This document shows, one piece after another, positions 15,079 to 22,862 of a stretch of DNA of 26,245 nt. Numbering within the stretch: the first letter of the stretch is position 1; the number at the start of each line of letters is the position of its first letter. The notes under the pieces were generated by a model. The model was not told the origin of the DNA and made no database searches. It saw only the letters and a list, made by a program, of their open reading frames with translations. The position numbers were made by a program, and so were the translations under genes. The stretch is from a virus, in IMG/VR virus record IMGVR_UViG_3300020195_001307, positions 1 to 26,245 of that record. The stretch is one strand, 5' to 3'.

Positions 15079-15879
15079 TCAATTTATTGGGATAAGACTT
15101 ACCTCATGCAGTGATGGGAGTTGAAAGTTATTAATTATTGAATAATATTTTCTTCGGACTGTACCTGGCTTACTCTTTAACTTTTCAGCGACAATCTCGA
15201 AGATGGGATTAATATTAAATGAATTGGGCTTTGAGATTTTTTCCTCAATAAGATATTTCTCAATAGTTAAATATACTTCTAAGCTATCTGGCTTCGGAGC
15301 TTTTCGACTTTTTTCATTTCCTTCAATTTTAAATCCTTTAATTCTTGAAAGAGTTTGGTAACCTTCCTCAGCCTGTTTTTTTAAATTTGCCACCTCTTTA
15401 TTTGTTAATTCAGGAGTGTACTTTATGTAAACTCCTGTTTCAGTAATTGGATCTCTCGGAGATGTGACAAGTAAAACTTTTGAACTTCCAGGAAATGACA
15501 TGCTTGTATGACCCAATACGTATACTTTGAGTAATTCGAAATTCAGATTAAAATTGTGGAATTTTTCAATTGAGTCATATATTGGTTCGAATAGCTTCTG
15601 CCGAATGACGAAATCTAATCCAAAATATTCTTCCATCTGTCTCGTTACTGATTTCGTTCCACCTTTTGATTTGTTGCGTAATGTATCTGCCAGTTGTTGC
15701 ATATTCTTCCGCTCCCATAAAATAATCTCAGTAGCTGATCCAATGCCGCTCGAGGGGAGTACAAGCTTTTTTCTGAGGTGCTGGATGAGAACTGCAAAAA
15801 AGAAGCTATTTACCAACAGATAGTTGCGCCAGTCCTCATGGGATTTTGTTTTTAAAATGTATTTCTCGAGTTCTGCCAT
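15079..15879 (-). CDS. Hypothetical protein, 266 aa, copy 1
   Basis: I do not recognise this protein. It is soluble, with no signal peptide or membrane segment long enough to trust. The first third is helical (NYLLVNSFFFAVLIQHLRKK). A Lys-rich region in the second half (KIEGNEKSRKAPKP) precedes a C-terminal stretch, IFEIVAEKLKSKPGTVRRKYYSIINN, that looks like a helix-turn-helix with a conserved GTVRRKYY step. It may bind DNA. It lies between the HEPN-like gene and the ParB-methyltransferase in the same operon, with 60 bp before the latter. Confidence 0.6.
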   Translation of the reverse strand: MAELEKYILKTKSHEDWRNYLLVNSFFFAVLIQHLRKKLVLPSSGIGSATEIILWERKNMQQLADTLRNKSKGGTKSVTRQMEEYFGLDFVIRQKLFEPIYDSIEKFHNFNLNFELLKVYVLGHTSMSFPGSSKVLLVTSPRDPITETGVYIKYTPELTNKEVANLKKQAEEGYQTLSRIKGFKIEGNEKSRKAPKPDSLEVYLTIEKYLIEEKISKPNSFNINPIFEIVAEKLKSKPGTVRRKYYSIINNFQLPSLHEVSLIPIN

Positions 15880-15909
15880 ATAAAGTTCTTAACGTTATTG
15901 TGAATATTG

Positions 15910-16935
15910 TTATATCCACCCAAATAGCTGAAATGTCCCGGTAAATTCGGGAGCTTTATATTCATCAGTCATACAACCAGATTCTTTCAACAAATAAACA
16001 ATGTATGCATAAAACATAATATCCGCGACAATGGTATGTGTAATCCAATCCGAATAAATCAGCCCACTCATAGGAATATTATCTCCATGTACAACTGAAT
16101 TTCTCAGTTTATAGAAATCCCAGCCCCACCAAGCGGCAACACTTCTTGTCTGACTTTTCTCGTTATTCTTTCCATACCGCCTAATAGCTTTAATAAAATT
16201 GTCTCGGACGACTGTTTGATCAATTTTATCCGAGAGAAAGCCAGCTTTATCTCTAACATTAGGGATATCAAAAATAATTTCAAATGCAGTCGCCATCATA
16301 ACAGCTCTAAAGAGTGGAGAGATTGACCCATTTTCTAGATGGGCTAGTCGAAACCATTCGCTAGATCGTAATAATCTATTCTTAAACTCTTCGTGTTCTT
16401 GAAGAGTAAGAAGCTTATTAATTGCTTCAAGCACATGCTTGTTTAGATTTTTGAAAAACCCACCAGTAGACCAAGGTTCCTGAAAGTGAATTTCATCTAA
16501 AGTCCATACACCGCTCGTCATACTTCCAGATTTAACAGCAATATCTTCAGTTCCAGGTATAAAGTTCTGAGAAACCATGTCAAAGATATCGCTACTTGGA
16601 GGGCCAATACTGCTGTTCCTGTTTGCCAAAGCGATCCTTGATTGTTCGCCGATACATAGGAAGCACAAGATATTACGGGCAAAGTTCAATTCCTGATACT
16701 CTTCGGTGGTTAATGGTTCAAAGTAGTTCTTATCTTTGTATGAAGCAATGCTGATCGTTTTTACAGGTTTCTGGTGTTTATCGACGTAACACTTTACGTA
16801 CTTATCCAAATACGTCTTAGTGTCACCGTCACTTATGACTGAGGTATCATATTTCCAAAAAATAGCATTGCCAATCTGAATATCTGCAATTTCTAGCCAG
16901 GGAAGCAAGGAAATTTGTTTATAGGATATACTCAT
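15910..16935 (-). CDS. HEPN/Apea-like protein, copy 1
   Basis: The first gene of the operon, 341 residues. The C-terminal half is helical and carries RNSVVHG with R278 and H283, matching the R-x4-H motif of HEPN domains. Many of these are RNases in toxin, defence or abortive systems. A preceding helix with FRAVMMATAFEIIF fits the Apea-like group. The N-terminal 150 residues contain CFLCIG and no motif I know. The start is supported by AGGAAGG 2 nt upstream and a TATAAT box at 16945-16950. Whether it cleaves RNA is inference. No paired antitoxin such as an MNT nucleotidyltransferase is beside it. Confidence 0.6.
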   Translation of the reverse strand: MSISYKQISLLPWLEIADIQIGNAIFWKYDTSVISDGDTKTYLDKYVKCYVDKHQKPVKTISIASYKDKNYFEPLTTEEYQELNFARNILCFLCIGEQSRIALANRNSSIGPPSSDIFDMVSQNFIPGTEDIAVKSGSMTSGVWTLDEIHFQEPWSTGGFFKNLNKHVLEAINKLLTLQEHEEFKNRLLRSSEWFRLAHLENGSISPLFRAVMMATAFEIIFDIPNVRDKAGFLSDKIDQTVVRDNFIKAIRRYGKNNEKSQTRSVAAWWGWDFYKLRNSVVHGDNIPMSGLIYSDWITHTIVADIMFYAYIVYLLKESGCMTDEYKAPEFTGTFQLFGWI

Positions 16936-16944
16936 ACCTTCCTA

Positions 16945-16950
16945 ATTATA
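16945..16950 (-). promoter_or_regulatory. -10 box of the HEPN-to-TerL operon, copy 1
   Basis: TATAAT on the minus strand stands 9 nt before ATG 16935, with AGGAAGG between. Transcription would start within the ribosome site, giving a very short leader. The same element is present at 26062-26067 in copy 2. The -35 region matches poorly. Confidence 0.45.
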
Positions 16951-17009
16951 TCGTATTCAGAATAATGGCTGGAAGCTATAAATATATCAAACAATATCAC
17001 CTTGTTCTA

Positions 17010-17128
17010 AGACACTCCTTTTTTATAGTGTCTCATTTGTCTCATTTTTGATACAATTAGCCTGGAGTTGCCTTCTGGAATGAGACAGTGTTATAAGGAC
17101 AGTTGGGTTCCAGACCTAGGTGCTCCGC
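17010..17128 (+). promoter_or_regulatory. Control region with inverted repeats before the Nudix gene
   Basis: AGACACT (17010-17016) and AGTGTCT (17027-17033) form a 7-bp inverted repeat. TGTCTCAT occurs at 17029-17036 and 17038-17045, with an inverted copy at 17080-17087. TACAAT near 17052 could be a -10 box. Further on, CTGGAA (17075-17080) pairs with TTCCAG (17108-17113) and GGAG (17064-17067) with CTCC (17123-17126). The pattern suggests a regulated promoter with a folded leader. I recognise no known riboswitch. It is repeated at the end of the window. Confidence 0.4.
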
Positions 17129-17157
17129 CAGTAGAAATATAAAGTAATATTAATACT

Positions 17158-17604
17158 ATGAGCAAAGAACGATTTAAGGTACCTACAGCAATTTTTGGCG
17201 TCTTATTAAGAGATGACAATGAAATTCTCCTATTAAGAAGATTCAATACCGGATATGAGGATGGAAACTATAGTTTGCCCGCTGGTCATATTGATGGCAG
17301 AGAGTCTTTATCAGCAGCCTTAATCAGAGAAATGAATGAAGAACTAGGGATTGTTATATACCAGCAAGACATAGATCTTGCATTACTCATGCACAGGAAT
17401 GCCGATGATGGTGAGAGGATGGACGTTTTTTTCCTTATTAGAAGATGGACAAATACTCCTCAAAACATGGAGCCTCATAAAGCTGATAACCTGTCTTGGT
17501 TTCCAATAAATCAATTACCACACAACACTATTCCTTTTATCTTAGAAGCGATTGAAAAAATAGCTAGCAAAAAGAACTATTCTGAATATGGGTGGAACAA
17601 TTAA
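17158..17604 (+). CDS. Nudix hydrolase
   Basis: The 148 residues contain a perfect Nudix box: G at the start of GHIDGRESLSAALI, followed by REMNEELGI, matching G-x5-E-x7-REU-x-EE-x-GU. The enzyme would hydrolyse a nucleoside diphosphate linked to another group, with Mg ions. The YSLPAGHIDG start resembles the MutT and NTP pyrophosphatase branch, but the substrate cannot be read from sequence. A TAATAT box stands 7 nt before ATG 17158, so the transcript may be leaderless. Its stop overlaps the stop of the convergent reductase-like gene by 4 bp. Context suggests nucleotide metabolism. Confidence 0.9.
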   Translation: MSKERFKVPTAIFGVLLRDDNEILLLRRFNTGYEDGNYSLPAGHIDGRESLSAALIREMNEELGIVIYQQDIDLALLMHRNADDGERMDVFFLIRRWTNTPQNMEPHKADNLSWFPINQLPHNTIPFILEAIEKIASKKNYSEYGWNN

Positions 17605-19388
17605 GAATCTAGTGTACGTTCTTGTAAACAGTTCTCTCTAAAAACAGTAACACCTTTCAGTTGCAAGGAATATGCTAACCAAAGTGTTTCTAGAACGTCA
17701 TCTACAGTAGCGTTATTACTTAAATTAATTGTTTTAGAACTTGATTCATCCGCAAATCTCTGAAATGCTTGTTGAATTCTCATGTGGTCCATATGAGAAA
17801 CTTGAGTGGCAGTAGCTAAAAAAGGAAAATTTTCTAAATCTTGATGGATAAATTTATTCTCGGGATTATAGATACTTCCGATTAATCTAATATAGCTTGA
17901 TAAATCAGAAATTTCTCTTATAGCTCTCAGGATTGTATTATAAATAACTGGTGAGGGAGCGCCCTCGGGATTATAACCCTGTTTCCATTGGACTAACTGA
18001 TAATATGGTTCAAAACTAGTAGAAGTACTGGCTAATTGACTACTTGTTCCAGTAGGCGGGTATGCGGTAGTCGAAGCATTACGAATACCATTTTTTAAAA
18101 TATCTCCATAAACTTGATTCCAATCATTTTCACTTACAATACCACATCTCAAATGATCTTTTCTTCTAACCCAGTTTTCATTCGTATATTTACTTTGAAT
18201 AAACACCGGAAATGCCCCTCGTCTTTTTGCTAATTCTACAGAAGCTTTTTTGGATGCAAAGTCAAAAAGCTCACCTATCTCTAATGCAAGTTTCTCCGCC
18301 TCCGGTGAATTATAAGGAATCCGTAGATTCATAAGCAACCCTGCGAAACCAGTAATTCCCACCCCTATTCTTCTTTTAGCAGCAATTAACGATTTCTGAA
18401 AGAAATCATTATCTATGGTGGCCTGAACAGTATTATCTAAAACACGTGTCATGATCTCAACGGCATCAATGATTTTCGCATAGTTGATCGAATAGGCACT
18501 CTCCGTACCATCGGAGCTACCTACCTCAAACATGTTAGTAACGTTAACATAGCTAAATTGACAAACTTCCCCAGGAGCCATGGCGACTTCTGCACAAGGA
18601 GCTGTGCTGGTATATTCCCAAAAAGGAGTAGGGTTATCTCGATTAAATCTATCAATAAATAAGACACCGGGTTCTGCACAATAATGAGCACAGCTTGCTA
18701 TATGGTGAAGAAGTTCTTTTGCAGGAATTTGTTTGACTGTAACTCCAGCATTATCCTTTAGATCCCAGAGCAAGTCTTGTTTTGCTGCTTCAAAAAGCCT
18801 TTCTGTAACAAAAACAGAAATGTTAAATCTCCATTCATGAAAATCCTCCTTATTTTTTACCTCAATAAACTCCATCACCTGATGGTGATCTGCTCGTAAA
18901 GTAGCCATGCAAGCTACTGGCCGCTTACCACGTTGACTAAATTCAGTATTAATTTCATTAATTAATGCATTCATTTTATGGAGTTCTTGTACTGGGTTTT
19001 CAAGCAATGAGAGATCATACCCTGTTCCAATTGCAGAACTCAATGATTCATAAGAATCTGTTTTAAATTGAATAATGTCTAATACACCTTCTTTCAAAGG
19101 TAACGGTAGAACAGTACAAGCAGCCGTTGTCATGTTATCTCGGCCTAAGTTTGTTAAAATAGGCGTTCCATATACAAATGTTCCGTCCCGAGTATAATTT
19201 CTCACTTGATCTTGAAACACTTCATCATCTATACCTTCTAGTCTGCGATCGTAGCTAAAAATGGTAGTTACAATTCTGTTAAAGACCTCATCAAGTGTTT
19301 CACCTTCTCTGATAATACCTCTTTTTTTCATCAGCTCTGGTGTAGATACTTGATCATAAAATTGTGAATTTATTTTTTTTTCATACAT
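17601..19388 (-). CDS. Class II (B12-dependent) ribonucleotide reductase-like protein, divergent
   Basis: The 595 residues resemble the ten-stranded barrel of NrdJ/NrdA. Seen: TPILTNLG and AACTVLPLP with C91 (first redox cysteine), SAIGTGYDLS, APCAE with C265 (thiyl radical position) and E267, C276 (second redox cysteine), a late AYPPTGTSSQLAS loop, and KGVTVFREN near the end. There is no ATP-cone, and the C-terminus stops soon after that motif, without the usual cysteine pair that shuttles electrons. The residue corresponding to the conserved Asn before the radical Cys is Ala (A263). It may reduce an unusual nucleotide or work with another reductant. No R2 subunit or activase is nearby, which favours class II. 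It follows the kinase gene by 19 bp. Confidence 0.8.
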   Translation of the reverse strand: MYEKKINSQFYDQVSTPELMKKRGIIREGETLDEVFNRIVTTIFSYDRRLEGIDDEVFQDQVRNYTRDGTFVYGTPILTNLGRDNMTTAACTVLPLPLKEGVLDIIQFKTDSYESLSSAIGTGYDLSLLENPVQELHKMNALINEINTEFSQRGKRPVACMATLRADHHQVMEFIEVKNKEDFHEWRFNISVFVTERLFEAAKQDLLWDLKDNAGVTVKQIPAKELLHHIASCAHYCAEPGVLFIDRFNRDNPTPFWEYTSTAPCAEVAMAPGEVCQFSYVNVTNMFEVGSSDGTESAYSINYAKIIDAVEIMTRVLDNTVQATIDNDFFQKSLIAAKRRIGVGITGFAGLLMNLRIPYNSPEAEKLALEIGELFDFASKKASVELAKRRGAFPVFIQSKYTNENWVRRKDHLRCGIVSENDWNQVYGDILKNGIRNASTTAYPPTGTSSQLASTSTSFEPYYQLVQWKQGYNPEGAPSPVIYNTILRAIREISDLSSYIRLIGSIYNPENKFIHQDLENFPFLATATQVSHMDHMRIQQAFQRFADESSSKTINLSNNATVDDVLETLWLAYSLQLKGVTVFRENCLQERTLDS

Positions 19389-19407
19389 AATTATGAAATC
19401 TTAACGA

Positions 19408-20490
19408 TCAATTTCGTCCGTCCACTAACTTACTCCCTTTTAGCTGTAAAACCTCTGCTGAAAAAAGTGCTGCTGTTCTCAAGATTTGTTGTGGGGCTTC
19501 TTTTACCAATAATCCTGATATAAATACACCTGCAGCTGTGTCTCCAGCACCCGAAGTATTCACAATTTTTGAGGTAGGACATGCCTCATTATAATAAAAT
19601 CTATTATTAACCCATGAACACATGCCATTTTCTCCAAAAGTGATTAAGACATGAGGAACAACATTTTGAACTCCTAAAGCACTAAGTGCCTGTTCGTTAG
19701 GAAAAAGCTCACTTTCTTTCTCAGAAAATAGTTTACTAAACTCACTGCTATTCCCCATTAAATATTCTATTTTGCCTTTAAATACATAATCAATAATCAT
19801 TCTCTTTAGATCACCCTCTAAGATGGAGCTATTTCCTAAACCAAGAGCAATTTTATATCTTCGAGACGTTATTAATTGATCTAGTGTTTCTGAAATCTTA
19901 CCTTTTCTCAATTCATAGGCATCTAAGTGGATGACTGTTCCCTTAGGAATCTCTGAAGGAAAGTTGACTAACTCGTATGCAACTCCCGGCATCATTGCGA
20001 GAACTTTTTCAGGAATAGTTTTAGTTGACAGCACAAGACCTACTGCAGAATTACCTCTAACAGGATAACTATAGTGTCTTATATTCAATGAATGTAAGTC
20101 TCTAGTAAAAATTTGGGAAATAGGATCTGGATTTTTTCCATCCGGGGAACCTACTGTTGAAACAATTGCAGATCTTCGCCTTTGCAACTTTGGAAAAGCT
20201 GAGAGAAATCCTAGTCCTGTTGACCCTGCAATAACATCAACTGATGGTTTTTTTAATAACTGATCAAAATCACGAAAAAGATTCAACACTGTGGTATTCA
20301 ATGCAATAGCTAAAACTTCTTCCAACTGTCGTGTCTCATGAATATATACCCATCCACCCGGCTTTGTCTGTAGAAACTCAATAATTCTTAGGTAATCTTT
20401 TAGCTCTGGAATATCGATTGAAATATCGACAAGTGCAGGACCTATGCTAACTAAGTCCGGAATAATTTTTCTTTCTAACATTTGATTCAT
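19408..20490 (-). CDS. PfkB/ribokinase-family sugar or nucleoside kinase
   Basis: The 360 residues have the second PfkB signature NTSGAGDTAAGVFISGLL at about 311-328, with catalytic base D317. Earlier come a GNSAVGLVLST strand and VLITFGENGMCSW. The N-terminus (DLVSIGPALVDISIDIPELKDY) matches PfkB openings. The long insertion at about 35-75 is unusual. Substrates in this family include ribose, fructose phosphates, adenosine and other nucleosides; the pairing with a reductase-like enzyme favours a nucleoside. ATG 20490 overlaps the stop of the truncated terminase by 4 bp. A TACAAT box 7 nt before the ATG at 20481 suggests a leaderless start three codons in. Confidence 0.85.
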   Translation of the reverse strand: MNQMLERKIIPDLVSIGPALVDISIDIPELKDYLRIIEFLQTKPGGWVYIHETRQLEEVLAIALNTTVLNLFRDFDQLLKKPSVDVIAGSTGLGFLSAFPKLQRRRSAIVSTVGSPDGKNPDPISQIFTRDLHSLNIRHYSYPVRGNSAVGLVLSTKTIPEKVLAMMPGVAYELVNFPSEIPKGTVIHLDAYELRKGKISETLDQLITSRRYKIALGLGNSSILEGDLKRMIIDYVFKGKIEYLMGNSSEFSKLFSEKESELFPNEQALSALGVQNVVPHVLITFGENGMCSWVNNRFYYNEACPTSKIVNTSGAGDTAAGVFISGLLVKEAPQQILRTAALFSAEVLQLKGSKLVDGRN

Positions 20491-21692
20491 TGTATCAAAC
20501 TATATAGATATTTACATAGGATTTCATTCATTACAAGCTCAGCCTGAGCAGGCAGAAGAACTTCCAATGCAGGAGTTAAGCCTTGTTTGGCAGCTAATTT
20601 CTTAATTGCTTCAACTGTTTCTGGAAAGTCCAATTGTTTATTTACAATATTCGGTAGCACATAAGCCTGAAGTGTTTTATCGTATCCTGTTACGTACATC
20701 GGAACCATAGCTGTAAAATCTCGTCCATCACCTTTTTTAATGGCAAGATCAATTGCAATTAAAATTATTCTTGGCCTCGGCACTTCTCTTGTTGGAAGAG
20801 TAAAGTTGTACTTTTTAATCCATGCTCTCTGTATAACTTGTTGGTCATCGGGGACAATTTGTAGGAGATATTCTCGTTCAAAAGAACCAATATCAATTGT
20901 TTCACGCCTAAGCTCGTCAATTTTCTCCTGTGTAAACTTTTGAGGCCAGAGAATAACACCGTCCTCATCAACAAGCGGAAATTGAATAAATACGCTATTT
21001 TGTCCAACGTCATTATCGTACTCCTTCAGCTTCATCATTAATGAGTCTTCGTGGAGTAGATTCCCAACCACCACAATTCTTGTTCCAATGTCTCCAAGCG
21101 GTTTAATTTCACTGGTAAACCAACGATAAATACTTTGTCTGTTATCGAGTGTCTTTACTGAGTTAATATCCTCTACATCATCAAGAATAATTAAATCCGG
21201 TCTGTATGGGCCGTGCCTTAATCCTCTGATACTTTCTCCAGTAGATACAACCGTAATTCTTGCTCCGTATCTTGTTAACTCGATTGAATTTGCACTCCAT
21301 TCACCTTTACCATCGGTAAATGGTCCAAAATCTTTTTTTAGAAGCTCGTTTGATTCCAACTCTCTTCTTATATTGCTCAAGATTTGCTTACACTGGCTTT
21401 GTGTTTGGCTCACGATAACAACAAACTTTTTCTGTTGCTCACCAGTAATTGCCCAGATTGGGTATGAGTTACTTATAATAGTTGTTTTACCTGAACTACG
21501 AAAAGCCATAATGAATACTTCTGGACAATTACTTTTCTGTGTAAGATTAAAAATCGTTTTTTGAAAGTCAGCAGTTGGATATTTTACATACTCACTAAAA
21601 TACATATGAAAGAAGAGAATATGGCTTTGCCGTGCTGATTCTCTCCGAACAGACTGATCTGCAAATAATTGGTCTAATATAGTGTTATTCAT
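20487..21692 (-). pseudogene. Truncated terminase large subunit with foreign C-terminal tail (copy 2)
   Basis: Residues 1-368 are identical to the complete TerL, including the ATPase motifs and D315. The sequence then changes at 20588/20589 to a 33-residue tail beginning KQGLTPALEVLLPAQAEL and ending YSLIQ. The nuclease residues E383 and D452/D453 are lost, so nuclease activity should be absent. The frame stays open and the new stop overlaps the kinase start. The tail is probably the C-terminus of another gene that once stood upstream of the kinase. The junction is an in-frame rearrangement rather than a point mutation. Confidence 0.85.
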
Positions 21693-22122
21693 TTTCTATT
21701 TTTTGCACCTCTGGTTTAATGATTCCTGCCATGAGCAAAGCTTTCCTGACAGAGTCTTCTTGTTCTGCTGTTAGCATCGGATCTTTCATTTGACTTGAAG
21801 TAATCTCGACCTTAGTAAGGTACGCAGGGTGATGGTGTTTTAGCCAAAATATTATTGCTGTCATGTTTTTATCCTTAATGGCACTCATTAGTTGTGACTC
21901 TGCCATATCGTTTACTAAAAGGCTTCCATCGAGTAATGCCTGGTCACTTTGTTGAGTAAATTCCGCATCTTCTTTTCTCCAGCGATAGTAGGTGGAGCGG
22001 CCAACACCGCATTTCTCGCAGGCTACTTGGACGATTGGAGTTTTCTTCAGTTGCTCGACCAGCAGATCCTGCTCAACCTTTATACGATCTCTGACTGTAA
22101 TTTGGTTATCTTTGTTTTTCAT
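21685..22122 (-). CDS. Terminase small subunit-like protein, copy 2
   Basis: The 145 residues are identical to the protein at 12568-13005, with the same helix-turn-helix and the same overlaps with its neighbours. Here it precedes the truncated TerL, so it could still bind DNA but has no complete partner in this copy. Confidence 0.75.
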   Translation of the reverse strand: MKNKDNQITVRDRIKVEQDLLVEQLKKTPIVQVACEKCGVGRSTYYRWRKEDAEFTQQSDQALLDGSLLVNDMAESQLMSAIKDKNMTAIIFWLKHHHPAYLTKVEITSSQMKDPMLTAEQEDSVRKALLMAGIIKPEVQKIENE

Positions 22123-22862
22123 AGTTTTTTAGCTTTTTTGTTGGTAACTTTTTCAAAACGATCAATGATCACTTGGCAGTATTCTTGATCAAGCTCTATC
22201 CCCAAACATCTGCGTTTGGTCTGCTCACAAGCCATCAAAGTAGATCCTGATCCCAGAAAAGGGTCATATACCCAATCATCGGTTTTTGAGCTGTTCAAGA
22301 TGAGGTTTCGAAGTAATCCAACTGGTTTCATTGTTGGATGTAGTGGACTCTTGTTTGGCTTCGGGTAAAACAAAACACTTTTATCTTGTGATTTCTGGAA
22401 TGCATGTCTGCCATACCAGCCGTACGCAATTAATTCATGTTGTGGAAGATAGTTGAGTCGTCCAAGTACAACATGATTTTTAACCCAGATAAGAAGCTGG
22501 GCAAACTTGAACCCTTCATCAACTAGTCCTTCACGCATAGCGAAAAGCATCTTGTCAGAGTTAAAAAGATAATAGCTATTCTTTTCCGCCAGATACGGTT
22601 TCACTAAGTTAAGCCACCCTTTGGTAAACGCTCTATATTCTTGGTCAGTCTGTTCGTGGTCATTGGCGATAATTTTCGACTTACTAATCTGATTAAAGTT
22701 GATCTTATTTTCTACGTATCCAACACCGTAAGGCATATCAGTAAGGATTAGAGAGATTTTCCGATCACTTAGAAGTTTTCCCACCATTACTGGATCTAAT
22801 GCATCACCGCAGACGAGATAATGTGAGCCTAGTTCAAAAATGTCATTCTTTTGGATTAACAT
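22119..22862 (-). CDS. DNA methyltransferase, copy 2
   Basis: Identical in protein to 13002-13745, with DMPY and DPFLGSGST motifs intact and the AAAGGAGG ribosome site kept. It should be active if copy 1 is, doubling gene dosage. Confidence 0.88.
   Translation of the reverse strand: MLIQKNDIFELGSHYLVCGDALDPVMVGKLLSDRKISLILTDMPYGVGYVENKINFNQISKSKIIANDHEQTDQEYRAFTKGWLNLVKPYLAEKNSYYLFNSDKMLFAMREGLVDEGFKFAQLLIWVKNHVVLGRLNYLPQHELIAYGWYGRHAFQKSQDKSVLFYPKPNKSPLHPTMKPVGLLRNLILNSSKTDDWVYDPFLGSGSTLMACEQTKRRCLGIELDQEYCQVIIDRFEKVTNKKAKKL

Larger units (their letters stand above)
11472..17128. repeat. Long direct repeat, copy 1 (at least 5657 bp)
   Basis: The sequence is the same as 20589-26245 wherever I compared it, at a fixed offset of 9117, and all encoded proteins are identical. 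The left edge is sharp inside terL (11471 c versus 20588 t). The right edge is not seen because the window ends while the match continues. It contains HEPN, unknown, ParB-methyltransferase, methyltransferase, TerS and most of TerL, plus the 193-bp control region. Confidence 0.9.

Noticed and set aside
17064-17127. Integron attC-like site (GTTGGGT matches GTTRRRY)
   Set aside because: No matching RYYYAAC arm stands at the other end and no integron integrase is present.
17064-17131. tRNA-like 3' end: plausible T-arm, 7-nt acceptor strand, G and CCA
   Set aside because: Only about 66 nt fit between the ends, the 5' acceptor pairs at 4-5 of 7 positions, and no anticodon arm can be drawn. The same bases pair better as a long hairpin.
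20740-20943. Plus-strand frame repeated at 11623-11826
   Set aside because: It is an antisense shadow of terL duplicated along with it.
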